In this document: positions 29,937 to 38,130 of the stretch, piece after piece
Numbering within the stretch: position 1 is the stretch's first letter
How the letters are laid out: each line of letters begins with the position of its first letter
Source: Corynebacterium amycolatum SK46
GTDB lineage: Bacteria > Actinomycetota > Actinomycetes > Mycobacteriales > Mycobacteriaceae
DNA length: 64,000 nucleotides
NCBI RefSeq assembly: GCF_000173655.1
Contig: NZ_ABZU01000007.1
Span: 1-64,000, forward strand
Direction: 5' to 3'
The notes under the pieces: generated by a model
What the model was told of the DNA's origin: nothing
What the model saw: the letters and a program-made list of their open reading frames with translations, nothing else
Database searches by the model: none
Program-made: the position numbers and the translations under genes

Positions 29937-30070
29937 GGTTTACATAATGTCATATCGATAAAATCCCGGTGGAATCGTTGCCGATTCCTCCGATGGGGCC
30001 TTGACAGGCCCCTTTCGTTTGCCTTAGGTTTATGACATAGGTGGTATACCCGTACACCAGGGAGGTGGAT
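29937..30070. promoter_or_regulatory. Divergent control region between zwf and the GntR gene
   Basis: TATGACAT occurs at 30031 to 30038 and, inverted, at 29947 to 29954, in each case overlapping a likely -10 region: minus strand CATTAT for zwf (29944 to 29949) and plus strand TATGAC. GGGGCC, TTGACA, GGCCCC (29995 to 30012) forms a hairpin that contains a consensus -35. The palindrome GGTATACC (30043 to 30050) lies just before the regulator gene and is a candidate operator. Confidence 0.45.
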
Positions 30071-30433
30071 ATGCAAGCGAGAGAAGCGGATCCCCGGCCC
30101 ATCTACGTCCAGATCGCCGAGGATTTGAAATCACTAATTTTGTCCGGAGAGCTCGCAGCTGAGAATCGTGCCCCTTCAACCAAGGAGCTCTCGGAGTTCT
30201 ATCAGGTCAATCCCACCACGGCCGCCAAGGCCATGACGGAGCTGTCGATGGTGGGGCTCGTGGAGAAGAAGAGAGGACTCGGCATGTTTGTCACTCCAGG
30301 CGCCCGTGAGCGCATTCAAGCTGAGCGTCGTGAAGCGTTCCAGCGCACCTACATCGAGCCGCTAAAAGCGGAGGCCGGCGTCCTCGGCCTCACGCTTGAC
30401 GACATCATCGCCATGCTGGAGGAGGAGAAATGA
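30071..30433 (+). CDS. GntR-family regulator, YtrA type
   Basis: Transcription factor of the short YtrA subgroup: a winged helix at about 5 to 70 (PIYVQIAEDLKSLILSGEL, PSTKELSEFYQVNPTTAAKAM, GMFV) and a short C-terminal helical dimerisation tail instead of a ligand domain. YtrA regulators typically repress an adjacent ABC operon. The ATG at 30071 has GGGAGG five bases upstream; the GTG at 30041 would include that site. Its stop overlaps the next gene by four bases. Length 120. Confidence 0.9.
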   Translation: MQAREADPRPIYVQIAEDLKSLILSGELAAENRAPSTKELSEFYQVNPTTAAKAMTELSMVGLVEKKRGLGMFVTPGARERIQAERREAFQRTYIEPLKAEAGVLGLTLDDIIAMLEEEK

Positions 30434-31149
30434 GCATCTACGGCGTGATCGGCCCCAACGGCGCGGGCAAGACCTACTACCTGCACACCCTTGCGCAGAT
30501 GCCTACGGCTGCCCTGGCGAAGGCAGCACCCGACACCCAGATCTTCGGCGCCACCCCGCGCGAATATTTCCACATCCTACGCACCGGCTGGGATCAGCTC
30601 GATGTATCCCACGCGGAGTCCCTCCTCGATTTCCCTGCCGACACCCCCATCAAGCAACTCAGCCTGGGCCAGCGCCAACTGCTCATCGCCGCTACCGCCC
30701 TCGCATCGGGCAAGGATGCATTGCTTTTCGACGAACCCTTCAACGGCCTCGACGTCGAGCACCGCACCATGTTGCGCGGCATGCTTATCGACGCCGCCGA
30801 ATCGGCCGACATTGTGGTCACGTCGCAGCACTCCCAGGATCTCGCCGACCTGGTGGACACCTTGATTGTCATCCACAAGCAGGATGCGTACGGACCCCAT
30901 GACGTCGAAAAGCTGCGCGCTACCCACCCGGTGCTGCGCGGCCCTACGGATCTCGTGGCGCAGGTGACCGGCCCAGTGCTCGCTAAGAAAACTCTCGGCG
31001 AGCGCTGCGAGGCAATCCTAGCTACAGCGCTAACCGCGTCTGCCGCTGCGCATGCCCGCGCCCTCGGCGTTGACGTGAGCTATCTCGACCCCGCGGCCCT
31101 CATCGACCTTGCTAGCACCTCCGTCTACGTCGAAAGGAGCAAGAAATGA
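30430..31149 (+). CDS. ABC transporter ATP-binding protein
   Basis: Single ABC domain protein of 239 residues. The Walker A motif GPNGAGKT (8 to 15) follows almost at once, the signature is LSLGQRQ (near 78 to 84) and Walker B is ALLFDEP, followed by a switch histidine in SQHSQDL. The C-terminal 60 residues are alanine-rich and do not match a domain I know. It sits between its regulator and a membrane protein with four-base overlaps on both sides. The substrate is unknown; YtrA-linked systems often respond to cell-envelope stress. Confidence 0.88.
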   Translation: MSIYGVIGPNGAGKTYYLHTLAQMPTAALAKAAPDTQIFGATPREYFHILRTGWDQLDVSHAESLLDFPADTPIKQLSLGQRQLLIAATALASGKDALLFDEPFNGLDVEHRTMLRGMLIDAAESADIVVTSQHSQDLADLVDTLIVIHKQDAYGPHDVEKLRATHPVLRGPTDLVAQVTGPVLAKKTLGERCEAILATALTASAAAHARALGVDVSYLDPAALIDLASTSVYVERSKK

Positions 31150-31865
31150 GCACCGGAGCTTTCATCGCGACCAACAAGAAAACCTTCCTCGGCGTCGCCG
31201 CTGTGGCCATCCTGTACTCGGCCTTCGGGCGCATGCTTGTGGGCAGCGGAACCGGCAACACCTTGCTGGGGATTATCGCACTGGGCATCCTCTTCCTCAT
31301 CACAGCCCGACGGTCGGTCACCCTGCGCGACTACGGCGTGAGCACCGTCCGCTGGGTACGCTCCGCAATCATCGCGATCTTGGGCACATCGTTGGTGGCT
31401 ACCGCATTCATCGTCACGGCGATGGTCATCGAACAGAACAAATCCGGCTACTACCGGGGATTCGATAGCTTCATTGTCACCTCCGGCCCAGCCCTGTTCC
31501 CGGACACTAACGGAGAGCTGTACATGATTGAGGATTCCGGGCAGAACTACATCACGGTCCTGCTCACCGCGCTGTGCGTCTTCTTGAGCTTCCTCATGGC
31601 TACCGTGGCGAGCACCGCAGTCGGCACCGTCGCCGGAGCGAAGGGCACTCGTGCAGGATCGATCACCATCGGCATGGCCCTGGCCGCGCTATTCCTCTTC
31701 AGCTACCTGCTGGACGTGACCGACTCCGTACCGGGCGCCCCCTGGCCGGCTGTGCCGATCTTTGCCTCAATCATCACCGTAATCTCTGCGTTCGTGATGG
31801 CCGGGGCATTAAAGGAAGAGAAACGCCCATTGCCCGCCGTGCGCCCCGCTTTCGCCGAGGCCTAA
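31146..31865 (+). CDS. ABC-associated integral membrane protein
   Basis: A 239-residue protein with about six membrane spans (near 13 to 31, 38 to 54, 71 to 94, 133 to 155, 169 to 188, 199 to 218) and an extracytoplasmic loop between spans 3 and 4. It is probably the permease partner of the preceding ATPase, by overlap and operon position; I recognise no family motif. A clean terminator follows six bases after the stop. Confidence 0.75.
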   Translation: MSTGAFIATNKKTFLGVAAVAILYSAFGRMLVGSGTGNTLLGIIALGILFLITARRSVTLRDYGVSTVRWVRSAIIAILGTSLVATAFIVTAMVIEQNKSGYYRGFDSFIVTSGPALFPDTNGELYMIEDSGQNYITVLLTALCVFLSFLMATVASTAVGTVAGAKGTRAGSITIGMALAALFLFSYLLDVTDSVPGAPWPAVPIFASIITVISAFVMAGALKEEKRPLPAVRPAFAEA

Positions 31866-31870
31866 CAGCC

Positions 31871-31896
31871 AAAAAGCTCCCCTCAGGGAGCTTTTT
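31871..31896 (+). terminator. Terminator of the GntR/ABC cassette
   Basis: AAAAAGCTCCC, loop CTCA, GGGAGCTTTTT: a perfect 11-base stem with T-run. It lies five bases after the membrane protein stop and 11 bases before repeat copy A. Confidence 0.93.
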
Positions 31897-31906
31897 GTGT
31901 CCAGAT

Positions 31907-32052
31907 TACGGGCCGAAAAATACAGGCCGCAAAAGTGAAACTGTGCGAGTTTATAGCACTTCCAGGCCGGTAGGTTCAGGCCATTTTTGCCATAAGCGCG
32001 GTCAGTAACTTGCATTGGACCGCCGCCTCCAGCCATAAACGCGGTCACTACC
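31907..32052 (+). repeat. Dispersed intergenic repeat, copy A
   Basis: Contains the 20-base core GTGAAACTGTGCGAGTTTAT at 31935 to 31954, identical in copies B and C. The core is followed by a GGCCATTTTT segment, CATAAGCGCGGTCAGTAACT (31990 to 32009) and a second CATAAACGCGGTCA unit near 32034. It lies just after the terminator of the plus-strand cassette, in the same orientation, and 26 bases from the tal stop. Confidence 0.85.
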
Positions 32053-32078
32053 AACAGGCAAGTAGACGATTAGCTGGC

Positions 32079-33194
32079 TTACTTCAGCTGTTCCATACGC
32101 TGTGCAATCGACTCGAGCAAGGACTGCCAGGAGTCCACAAACTTCTCCACGCCCTCGCGCTCTAGGACGGCGAAGACGTCATCCAGGTCGATGCCAATCT
32201 CGCTGAGCTCGGTCATAACGGCGTTGGCTGCGTCACCCTGGCCGCTGACGGCGTCGCGAACCTCGCCCTCGTAGCCCGCGGCAGCACGCAGCGTCTTCTC
32301 CGGCATCGTGTTGACAGTCTGCGGTGCAGCCAGCTCAGTGACATACAGGGTGTCAGGGTAAGCCGGGTTCTTCACACCAGTCGAAGCCCACAGCAGGCGC
32401 TGTGGCTTGGCGCCGGCATTTTCCAGCTGCGCCCAACGGATGTTCTGCGAAGAAAAAGTTTCCTCGAACTTGGCGTAGGCAGCGCGGGCATTAGCTAGAC
32501 CGGCCTTGCCACGCAGAGCCAGAGCCTCCTCGGAGCCAATCTTGTCCAGGCGAGCATCAATCTCAGTGTCAACGCGGGAAACGAACAGTGAAGCAACGGA
32601 ATGAACCGATTCAAGGTCCACGCCGTTGTCCTTCGCACGCTCAATGCCCTCGATGAACGCATCGATAACCTGCAGGTAACGCTCCACCGAGAAAATCAGG
32701 GTGACGTTCACCGAAATACCCTCGGACAGAGCCTGGGTGACAGCCGGCAGGGAAGCATCGGTCGCCGGAATCTTAATCATCGCGTTCTGCTTGCCGACGC
32801 GTTCCCAGAGCTTACGGGCTTGCGCAATCGTGGCCTTGTAGTTGTCGGCGTAGCGAGGATCGACCTCGATGGAGACACGGCCATCGACACCATCGGTTTC
32901 CTCAGCCACACCGGCGAAAAGGTCACAGGCATCGCGGACATCGTCGATAGCCATGGCGAACACAGCATCTGCCGGGTTCGCACCCTCCGCAGTGAGCTGT
33001 GCCAGCTGAGAGTCATAGTCCTCACCAGCGGTCATCGCCGAAGAGAAGATAGCCGGGTTAGTGGTGACACCGACAACCCGCAGCTCTTCAATAAGATTCT
33101 TCAAATCGCCTGAGGTGAGGCGCTGGCGCGAAAGATCGTCGAGCCACGCCGAGGTTCCTACCTTGGCGAGTGCTTCCATCGTGGTGTTTCCCAT
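32079..33194 (-). CDS. tal: Transaldolase
   Basis: Transfers the dihydroxyacetone unit in the non-oxidative pentose phosphate pathway. The Schiff-base lysine is in MIKIPATDASLPA (K141). GVTTNPAIF (42 to 50) and NVTLIFSVERY (about 163 to 173) are family motifs. The length is 371, of the long bacterial class. The ATG has GAAAGG about 11 bases upstream. It is 172 bases downstream of tkt, and the expected next gene, zwf, is displaced by about 2 kb. Confidence 0.95.
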   Translation of the reverse strand: MGNTTMEALAKVGTSAWLDDLSRQRLTSGDLKNLIEELRVVGVTTNPAIFSSAMTAGEDYDSQLAQLTAEGANPADAVFAMAIDDVRDACDLFAGVAEETDGVDGRVSIEVDPRYADNYKATIAQARKLWERVGKQNAMIKIPATDASLPAVTQALSEGISVNVTLIFSVERYLQVIDAFIEGIERAKDNGVDLESVHSVASLFVSRVDTEIDARLDKIGSEEALALRGKAGLANARAAYAKFEETFSSQNIRWAQLENAGAKPQRLLWASTGVKNPAYPDTLYVTELAAPQTVNTMPEKTLRAAAGYEGEVRDAVSGQGDAANAVMTELSEIGIDLDDVFAVLEREGVEKFVDSWQSLLESIAQRMEQLK

Positions 33195-33293
33195 AGTGTT
33201 TAACGCCTTTCTGTCTAAACCGCTTCGTTGCCTAAAGGCATCTCTAAATACTGTGTGTCTTTAAACTACTGTGCGACACAAACAATACTGGCG

Positions 33294-33311
33294 CTACCGG
33301 AGCGCCGGTAG
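33294..33311. terminator. Hairpin between tkt and tal
   Basis: CTACCGG, AGCG, CCGGTAG is a perfect 7-base stem in the 172-base gap. There is no real T-run on the minus strand, so it may be an attenuator or processing site more than a terminator. Confidence 0.35.
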
Positions 33312-33366
33312 GGGTTTCTACAATTCCCGTCCCGATGTCAGCCGTTAGCGCCAGGTTGAACAGAAC

Positions 33367-35466
33367 TTACTTAGCAGCCTCGATGGACTCCTTGGCCGCA
33401 TCGACAACAGCGCCAGCGGTAATGCCGAACTTCTCGAACAGCTCCTTGTACGGAGCCGAGGCACCGAAGTGCTCCAGGGAGACCGCGCGACCAGCGTCAC
33501 CCAGGTGGCGGTACCACGGCATGGCAATTCCAGCCTCAACCGAGACACGAGCGCGGACGGCCTTCGGCAGGACCTGCTCACGGTAGGCCTCATCCTGCTG
33601 CTCGAACCAGTCAAGACACGGGACAGAGACAACGCGGGCGCTGACGCCTTCCTCAGCCAACTTCTCAGCGGCCTCGACAGCGAGATGAACCTCCGAGCCG
33701 GTACCCATGAGGATGACATCCGGGGTCTCCTTGGCGCCGTCGACAAGCACGTACGCACCACGACGGACACCCTCAGCGGCCTTCTCCTTGGTGCCTTCCA
33801 GAACCGGAACGTTCTGGCGGGTCAGAGCCAGAGCCTTCGGGCCTGCCTCGCCCTGAAGAACAGCGGACCAAGCCTGAGCGGTCTCGTTAGCGTCAGCCGG
33901 GCGGACAGTGGACACACCCGGGATAGCGCGCAGCGAAGCCAGCTGCTCAACAGGCTGGTGCGTCGGACCGTCTTCGCCCAGACCAATGGAGTCGTGGGTC
34001 CAGACATAAATAGGGGAGATGCCCATCAGCGATGCAAGGCGGACAGCCGGACGCATGTAGTCCGAGAAGATAAGGAAGGTGCCGCCATACGGACGGGTAC
34101 CACCGTGGAGCAGAATGCCGTTGAGGATCGAGCCCATGGCGTGCTCACGAATACCGAAGTGCAGGTTGCGGCCGTACGGGCCGGTGTTCCAGGTACCGGT
34201 GGTGATGGATTTCGGGCCGAAGGATGGCTCACCCTTCAGGACAGTATTGTTGGAGCCAGCCAGGTCAGCCGAGCCACCCCATAGTTCCGGCAGGGTCTTG
34301 CCCAGTGCCTGCAGCGCGGCCTCGGAAGCCTTACGGGTGGCAACACCCTTCTCGTCCGGCTCCCAGGTCGGCAACTCAGCGTCGAAGTCCTCCGGCAGCT
34401 CGCCAGCGGTCAGACGGTCCAGCAGAGCCTTGCGCTCCGGGTTAGCCGCAGCCCACTCATCAAACTTCACCTGCCACTGTGCGTGAGCCTCAGCACCGCG
34501 CTCAACTAGCTTGCGGGTGTGCTCAATGACTTCGTCAGCGACGTCAAAGCTCTTGTCGGTATCGAAGCCGAGAGCTTCCTTGATGCCGACAATCTCCTCG
34601 CCACCAAGTGCAGCACCGTGCGAAGCGCCGGTGTTCATCTTGGTCGGAGCCGGGTAAGCGATCACAGTGCGAACGCGAATGAAGGTCGGACGCTCCGTAT
34701 CCTTCTTGGCCTCCTCGACAGCAGCCTCGAGTGCTGCGACGTCCTCGCCGCCGTCGACCTCAATGACCTGCCAGCCGTAAGCACGGTAGCGGTCCGCGAC
34801 ATTCTCGGTGAAAGCAATGGTGGTGTCGTCCTCAATGGAGATGCCGTTGTCATCCCAGAAGACAATCAGGTTGCCCAGCTGCTGAGTGCCAGCCAGCGAG
34901 CAGGCCTCGGCAGTGACACCCTCCTGAACGTCACCATCAGACGCAATGACGTACACGTAGTGATCAAACGGAGACTCACCCGGAGCAGCTTCCGGGTCGA
35001 ACAGCCCGCGTTCCCGTCGCGAAGCCATGGCGAAACCGACAGCCGACGCCAGACCCTGACCCAGCGGACCAGTGGTGATTTCCACGCCGTCAGTGTGGCC
35101 GTACTCCGGGTGACCCGGCGTGAGGGCGTCCCACGTACGCAACGCCTTCAGGTCATCGAGCTCCAGGCCGAAACCGCCGAGGTAGAGCTGGACGTACTGC
35201 GTCAGAGAGGTGTGACCACAGGAGAGAATGAAACGGTCACGGCCGATCCACTTCGTATCCTTCGGGTCATGGCGCATAACGCGCTGGTAAAGAGAGTAAG
35301 CCAGCGGTGCGAGGCTCATCGCAGTGCCGGGGTGTCCCGAACCTGCTTTTTCCACGGCGTCTGCAGCCAGCACACGAGCCGTATCTACGGCCTTCGTATC
35401 CAAGTCAGACCAGTCCGAGGGGTAGTTGCGCACAACCCGTGCTTCATGCTCAGTCGACAGTGTCAC
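33367..35466 (-). CDS. tkt: Transketolase
   Basis: Thiamine diphosphate enzyme moving two-carbon units in the pentose phosphate pathway. The N-terminal TPP domain has AEKAGSGHPGTAMSLAP-type residues (about 38 to 54), GPLGQG and ASDGDVQEG...WDDN. The pyrimidine domain (about 360 to 530) has HDSIGLGEDGPTHQPVEQ, and the C-terminal domain follows. The start is GTG with AGGAG eight bases upstream. Length 699. It is the first gene of the tkt-tal unit and is divergent from ctaB. Confidence 0.97.
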   Translation of the reverse strand: MTLSTEHEARVVRNYPSDWSDLDTKAVDTARVLAADAVEKAGSGHPGTAMSLAPLAYSLYQRVMRHDPKDTKWIGRDRFILSCGHTSLTQYVQLYLGGFGLELDDLKALRTWDALTPGHPEYGHTDGVEITTGPLGQGLASAVGFAMASRRERGLFDPEAAPGESPFDHYVYVIASDGDVQEGVTAEACSLAGTQQLGNLIVFWDDNGISIEDDTTIAFTENVADRYRAYGWQVIEVDGGEDVAALEAAVEEAKKDTERPTFIRVRTVIAYPAPTKMNTGASHGAALGGEEIVGIKEALGFDTDKSFDVADEVIEHTRKLVERGAEAHAQWQVKFDEWAAANPERKALLDRLTAGELPEDFDAELPTWEPDEKGVATRKASEAALQALGKTLPELWGGSADLAGSNNTVLKGEPSFGPKSITTGTWNTGPYGRNLHFGIREHAMGSILNGILLHGGTRPYGGTFLIFSDYMRPAVRLASLMGISPIYVWTHDSIGLGEDGPTHQPVEQLASLRAIPGVSTVRPADANETAQAWSAVLQGEAGPKALALTRQNVPVLEGTKEKAAEGVRRGAYVLVDGAKETPDVILMGTGSEVHLAVEAAEKLAEEGVSARVVSVPCLDWFEQQDEAYREQVLPKAVRARVSVEAGIAMPWYRHLGDAGRAVSLEHFGASAPYKELFEKFGITAGAVVDAAKESIEAAK

Positions 35467-35727
35467 GTGAATGACTCCTAGTATCCAAATGGATTAGTAA
35501 AGTTCTCCTCCATACTAACTAGGATTGCGCGCTCCGGGTTCAAACCGGGCCGAATAGCTAAGAGGTAAGTCTCAGAGGGCGCGCCGCACATGCTTAACGA
35601 CGGTCATTATTGGAACCGTTATGATTACCGGTAAACTGATTGCCTACCCCTCATTTTATTTTGCGGAAAAACTCGTCGGGAACTTTTTGACCGTTACATC
35701 CGACTATTAGTATTCGGGGGGTTGTTT

Positions 35728-36669
35728 ATGGCGCGTGAAAGGGACATTGCTTTGTTGGAAACAGTCAAGGCGTATATTGCACTGACTAAGCCAAGAATTA
35801 TTGAGCTCCTGCTCGTCGCGGCCATTCCCGCAATGCTTCAGGCTGATCGCGGTCATGTACACGTTGGACTGATTCTTCTCACCCTGTTCGGTGGTTGGAT
35901 GGGCGCAGCGGCCGCACACACCTTCAATATGGTCATGGATTACGACATCGACCAGAAGATGCGCCGCACTCGCCGTCGCCCGCTCGCGCGCAACCAGGTT
36001 AGCCGTCGAGCGGCAGCGATTTTCGGCACTGTCTTGATGATTGCGTCGGTCCTGTGGCTGTGGTTGCTGTGTAACTCGCTGCTAGCCGCCGTTTTCATTC
36101 TGATTACGATTGCCTTCTACATCTTCGTCTACACGTTGTGGCTGAAGCGCCGTACTGATCAGAACGTAATTTGGGGTGGCGCTGCGGGTTGTATGCCGGT
36201 GATGGTCGGCTGGGCCGTAATCACTGACAACAACCCGGAGATTACGGGGCTGGCTCACTGGTGGCAGGCATTCATCCTGTTCCTGCTTATCTTCTTCTGG
36301 ACACCGCCGCACACCTGGGCATTGGGCCTGCGCTACAAGGAGGACTACAAGGCCGCTGGCGTGCCGATGATGCCTGTGGTCAAGCCGGCAATCGTCGTTT
36401 CTAAGCGCATTATTTACTACACCGCCGCGACCGTGATTACCACTCTGCTGTTGGTTCCGTACGCTGGTTGGATCTATCTGATTGGTGCCGTTGGCGCTGG
36501 TGCTTGGTTCCTGTGGGGCGCCATTGATCTGCACCGCCACGTTAAGACCGGCGGCAAGATCAAGCCGATGAAGCTGTTCTTCATGTCGAACAACTACTTA
36601 TCCATCGTCTGTGTGGCGCTTTCTCTCGATGCCGTACTCGGACTGCAGACAGTTTCGAGCATGTTTTAG
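35728..36669 (+). CDS. ctaB: Protoheme IX farnesyltransferase (heme O synthase)
   Basis: Membrane prenyltransferase that farnesylates heme B to heme O for cytochrome oxidase. The catalytic acidic motif is [20 protein letters not shown] (about 71 to 90), and there are about nine membrane spans. The conserved [13 protein letters not shown] and [13 protein letters not shown] segments are present. I chose the ATG at 35728, seven bases after a GGGGGG ribosome site; a TTG six bases upstream is less likely. The length is 313. It is divergent from tkt, as in other corynebacteria. Confidence 0.95.
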   Translation: MARERDIALLETVKAYIALTKPRIIELLLVAAIPAMLQADRGHVHVGLILLTLFGGWMGAAAAHTFNMVMDYDIDQKMRRTRRRPLARNQVSRRAAAIFGTVLMIASVLWLWLLCNSLLAAVFILITIAFYIFVYTLWLKRRTDQNVIWGGAAGCMPVMVGWAVITDNNPEITGLAHWWQAFILFLLIFFWTPPHTWALGLRYKEDYKAAGVPMMPVVKPAIVVSKRIIYYTAATVITTLLLVPYAGWIYLIGAVGAGAWFLWGAIDLHRHVKTGGKIKPMKLFFMSNNYLSIVCVALSLDAVLGLQTVSSMF

Positions 36670-36690
36670 AGCAGCTGCTGAGCTCCTTTG

Positions 36691-36794
36691 AAGAGGCTCT
36701 TCCCGGTTGTGAACTGCTCCCCATTAGTTGGACTGAGAAATCAGTTACCGACTAGTGGGGAGCAGTTCAGTTGTGTGGGGAGGGCCTCTTTTTT
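36691..36794 (+). terminator. Nested terminator of ctaB
   Basis: The outer stem AAGAGGC/GCCTCTT (36691 and 36784) ends in a T-run at 36789 to 36794. Its loop contains a second strong hairpin: GAACTGCTCCCC (36711 to 36722) with GGGGAGCAGTTC (36757 to 36768), itself enclosing ACTGA/TCAGT. Confidence 0.8.
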
Positions 36795-36802
36795 GTGTGT
36801 GC

Positions 36803-36896
36803 GAATACGGGCTGCACATGTGAAACTGTGCGAGTTTATGTCACTCCAAGGCCATTTTTCGCGCCATTTCTGTCATAAACATAATCAGTAACTCGG
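36803..36896 (+). repeat. Dispersed intergenic repeat, copy B
   Basis: The 20-base core GTGAAACTGTGCGAGTTTAT lies at 36820 to 36839, preceded by CGGGCTGCACAT as in copy C and followed by GGCCATTTTTCGCGCCATTT and TCATAAACATAATCAGTAAC. GTTTATG and CATAAAC within it can pair. It begins nine bases after the ctaB terminator, in the orientation of ctaB. Confidence 0.85.
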
Positions 36897-36918
36897 ATCG
36901 ATAAGTGAGCAGACAGCA

Positions 36919-36964
36919 GAACCGCCTAAACACGCGCAAATCAAGGTGCGTGTTTAGGCGGTTC
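36919..36964. terminator. Perfect 17-base inverted repeat downstream of ctaA
   Basis: GAACCGCCTAAACACGC (36919 to 36935) and its exact complement (36948 to 36964) flank a 12-base loop. It is about 60 bases beyond the ctaA stop, so it probably ends the minus-strand mptB-to-ctaA genes. There is no T-run on either side. Confidence 0.65.
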
Positions 36965-37023
36965 GAGTAGGAATCAACAGCCGGTAACCAAAATCGTCAC
37001 CACAGCCACTGACCGGCAGCTAG

Positions 37024-38037
37024 CTACGCGGAAACCTCGACGTTCTTCTCCGATACAACAGTGGCGGCAGCCGCATCGCCTTCAAGAGAGCCAGTGACTA
37101 CTGCGCTGCCTCCGACAGTGCGGTAACCGTGCTGGAACAGTACTGCGGTCAAAGCGGTGCAGATACCAGATCCGGCAACGTGAACCGGCACCAATGCCTC
37201 CGGTACACCGGACCAGTACTGAATCATTCCAACTACACCCTGAGCCAAAATGAACACAACGAGTACGAGGGCAATTTTACGCACAGGTGCAAAGGCTTCC
37301 GAGGCCAGCAGACCGAAAATCAGGCCAATAACCAGGCCAAGGTAGAGGTACATAAAACCAGCGTGGATATGCGCCAAGTCAACAATCGGTAGCTGGAGGC
37401 GGTCCTCCGGGAGCACCGAAGCATCTCCAGCGTGTGGCCCCGCACCGGTGACCATAGTTCCGGTAATCAGCGTCATCGTCAGGGCCAAGCCGGAGGCGGC
37501 AGCCAGATAGCGTAGATAGCGCGGGTACATGCGGGTAGCAGTGCCGTCGTCAGGCTCAGAAATCTTGACGAAAAGCATGCCAGCGAGCCAGACCAGAATC
37601 ATCGAAGGCAGGAAGTGCAGGGCCACGGCGTACCACTTCAGGTCAACCCACACGGAAATGCCACCGATAACAGCCTGGACGATAACGCCGAGACCGTTGA
37701 GGAAGGCCAGCAACTTGATTTCCTTACGGCGGCCGACACGCATAACCGAAAGGAAGAGCAGAAGTGTCAGAGCAACTAGCACAAAGGTGAGCAGCCGGTT
37801 GCCGAACTCAATAATTTGATGGAGCATTTCTGCTTCCCCGGCAACAGGAACGAAACTGCCCGGGTGACATTCTGGCCACGATGCACAACCGAGGCCTGAA
37901 CCAGTAACACGGACGATAGAACCGGTTACCGCGATCGCCGCCTGTGCAATCAATACGAGAAGCGCATAGAGCTTCTGGCGCCCGATTGGTGCCAGCGGCA
38001 AAAACGATAGGGGCAAACTTCGATCTGCAGTATTCAC
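37024..38037 (-). CDS. ctaA: Heme A synthase
   Basis: Integral membrane oxygenase converting heme O to heme A for the aa3 oxidase. The 337-residue protein has about eight spans and the family motifs GSIVRVTGSGLGCASWPECHPG (about 39 to 60), with the cysteine pair, and heme-ligand histidines in spans 2, 4 and later (for example QIIEFGNR and HIHAGF). The start is GTG with no ribosome site, but a good promoter ends eight bases upstream. ctaB, the previous step, is nearby and convergent. Confidence 0.94.
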   Translation of the reverse strand: MNTADRSLPLSFLPLAPIGRQKLYALLVLIAQAAIAVTGSIVRVTGSGLGCASWPECHPGSFVPVAGEAEMLHQIIEFGNRLLTFVLVALTLLLFLSVMRVGRRKEIKLLAFLNGLGVIVQAVIGGISVWVDLKWYAVALHFLPSMILVWLAGMLFVKISEPDDGTATRMYPRYLRYLAAASGLALTMTLITGTMVTGAGPHAGDASVLPEDRLQLPIVDLAHIHAGFMYLYLGLVIGLIFGLLASEAFAPVRKIALVLVVFILAQGVVGMIQYWSGVPEALVPVHVAGSGICTALTAVLFQHGYRTVGGSAVVTGSLEGDAAAATVVSEKNVEVSA

Positions 38038-38045
38038 ATTAAGAA

Positions 38046-38074
38046 ATTCTACCCATGCTGGCGGAAAATGGTAA
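38046..38074 (-). promoter_or_regulatory. Leaderless promoter of ctaA
   Basis: On the minus strand: TTACCA (38074 to 38069), 17 bases, TAGAAT (38051 to 38046), then eight bases to the GTG start. This is the best promoter match in the window and implies an mRNA that begins at or next to the start codon. Confidence 0.6.
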
Positions 38075-38130
38075 TAAGCGAAACCCCTGCGTTGGGCTGC
38101 GCTTTTCTTTGCAGATTCCCCGACAGATTC

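Noticed and set aside
31871..32066. Insertion-sequence scar at the tal/ABC boundary
   Set aside because: No transposase fragment and no terminal inverted repeats; the unusual sequence is explained by the terminator plus repeat copy A.
35538..35555. T-arm-like sequence (GGTTCAAACC) in the tkt-ctaB gap, a possible tRNA
   Set aside because: No matching acceptor stem, anticodon arm or CCA-side pairing at the right distances on either strand. It is probably part of the tkt promoter region or a small hairpin.
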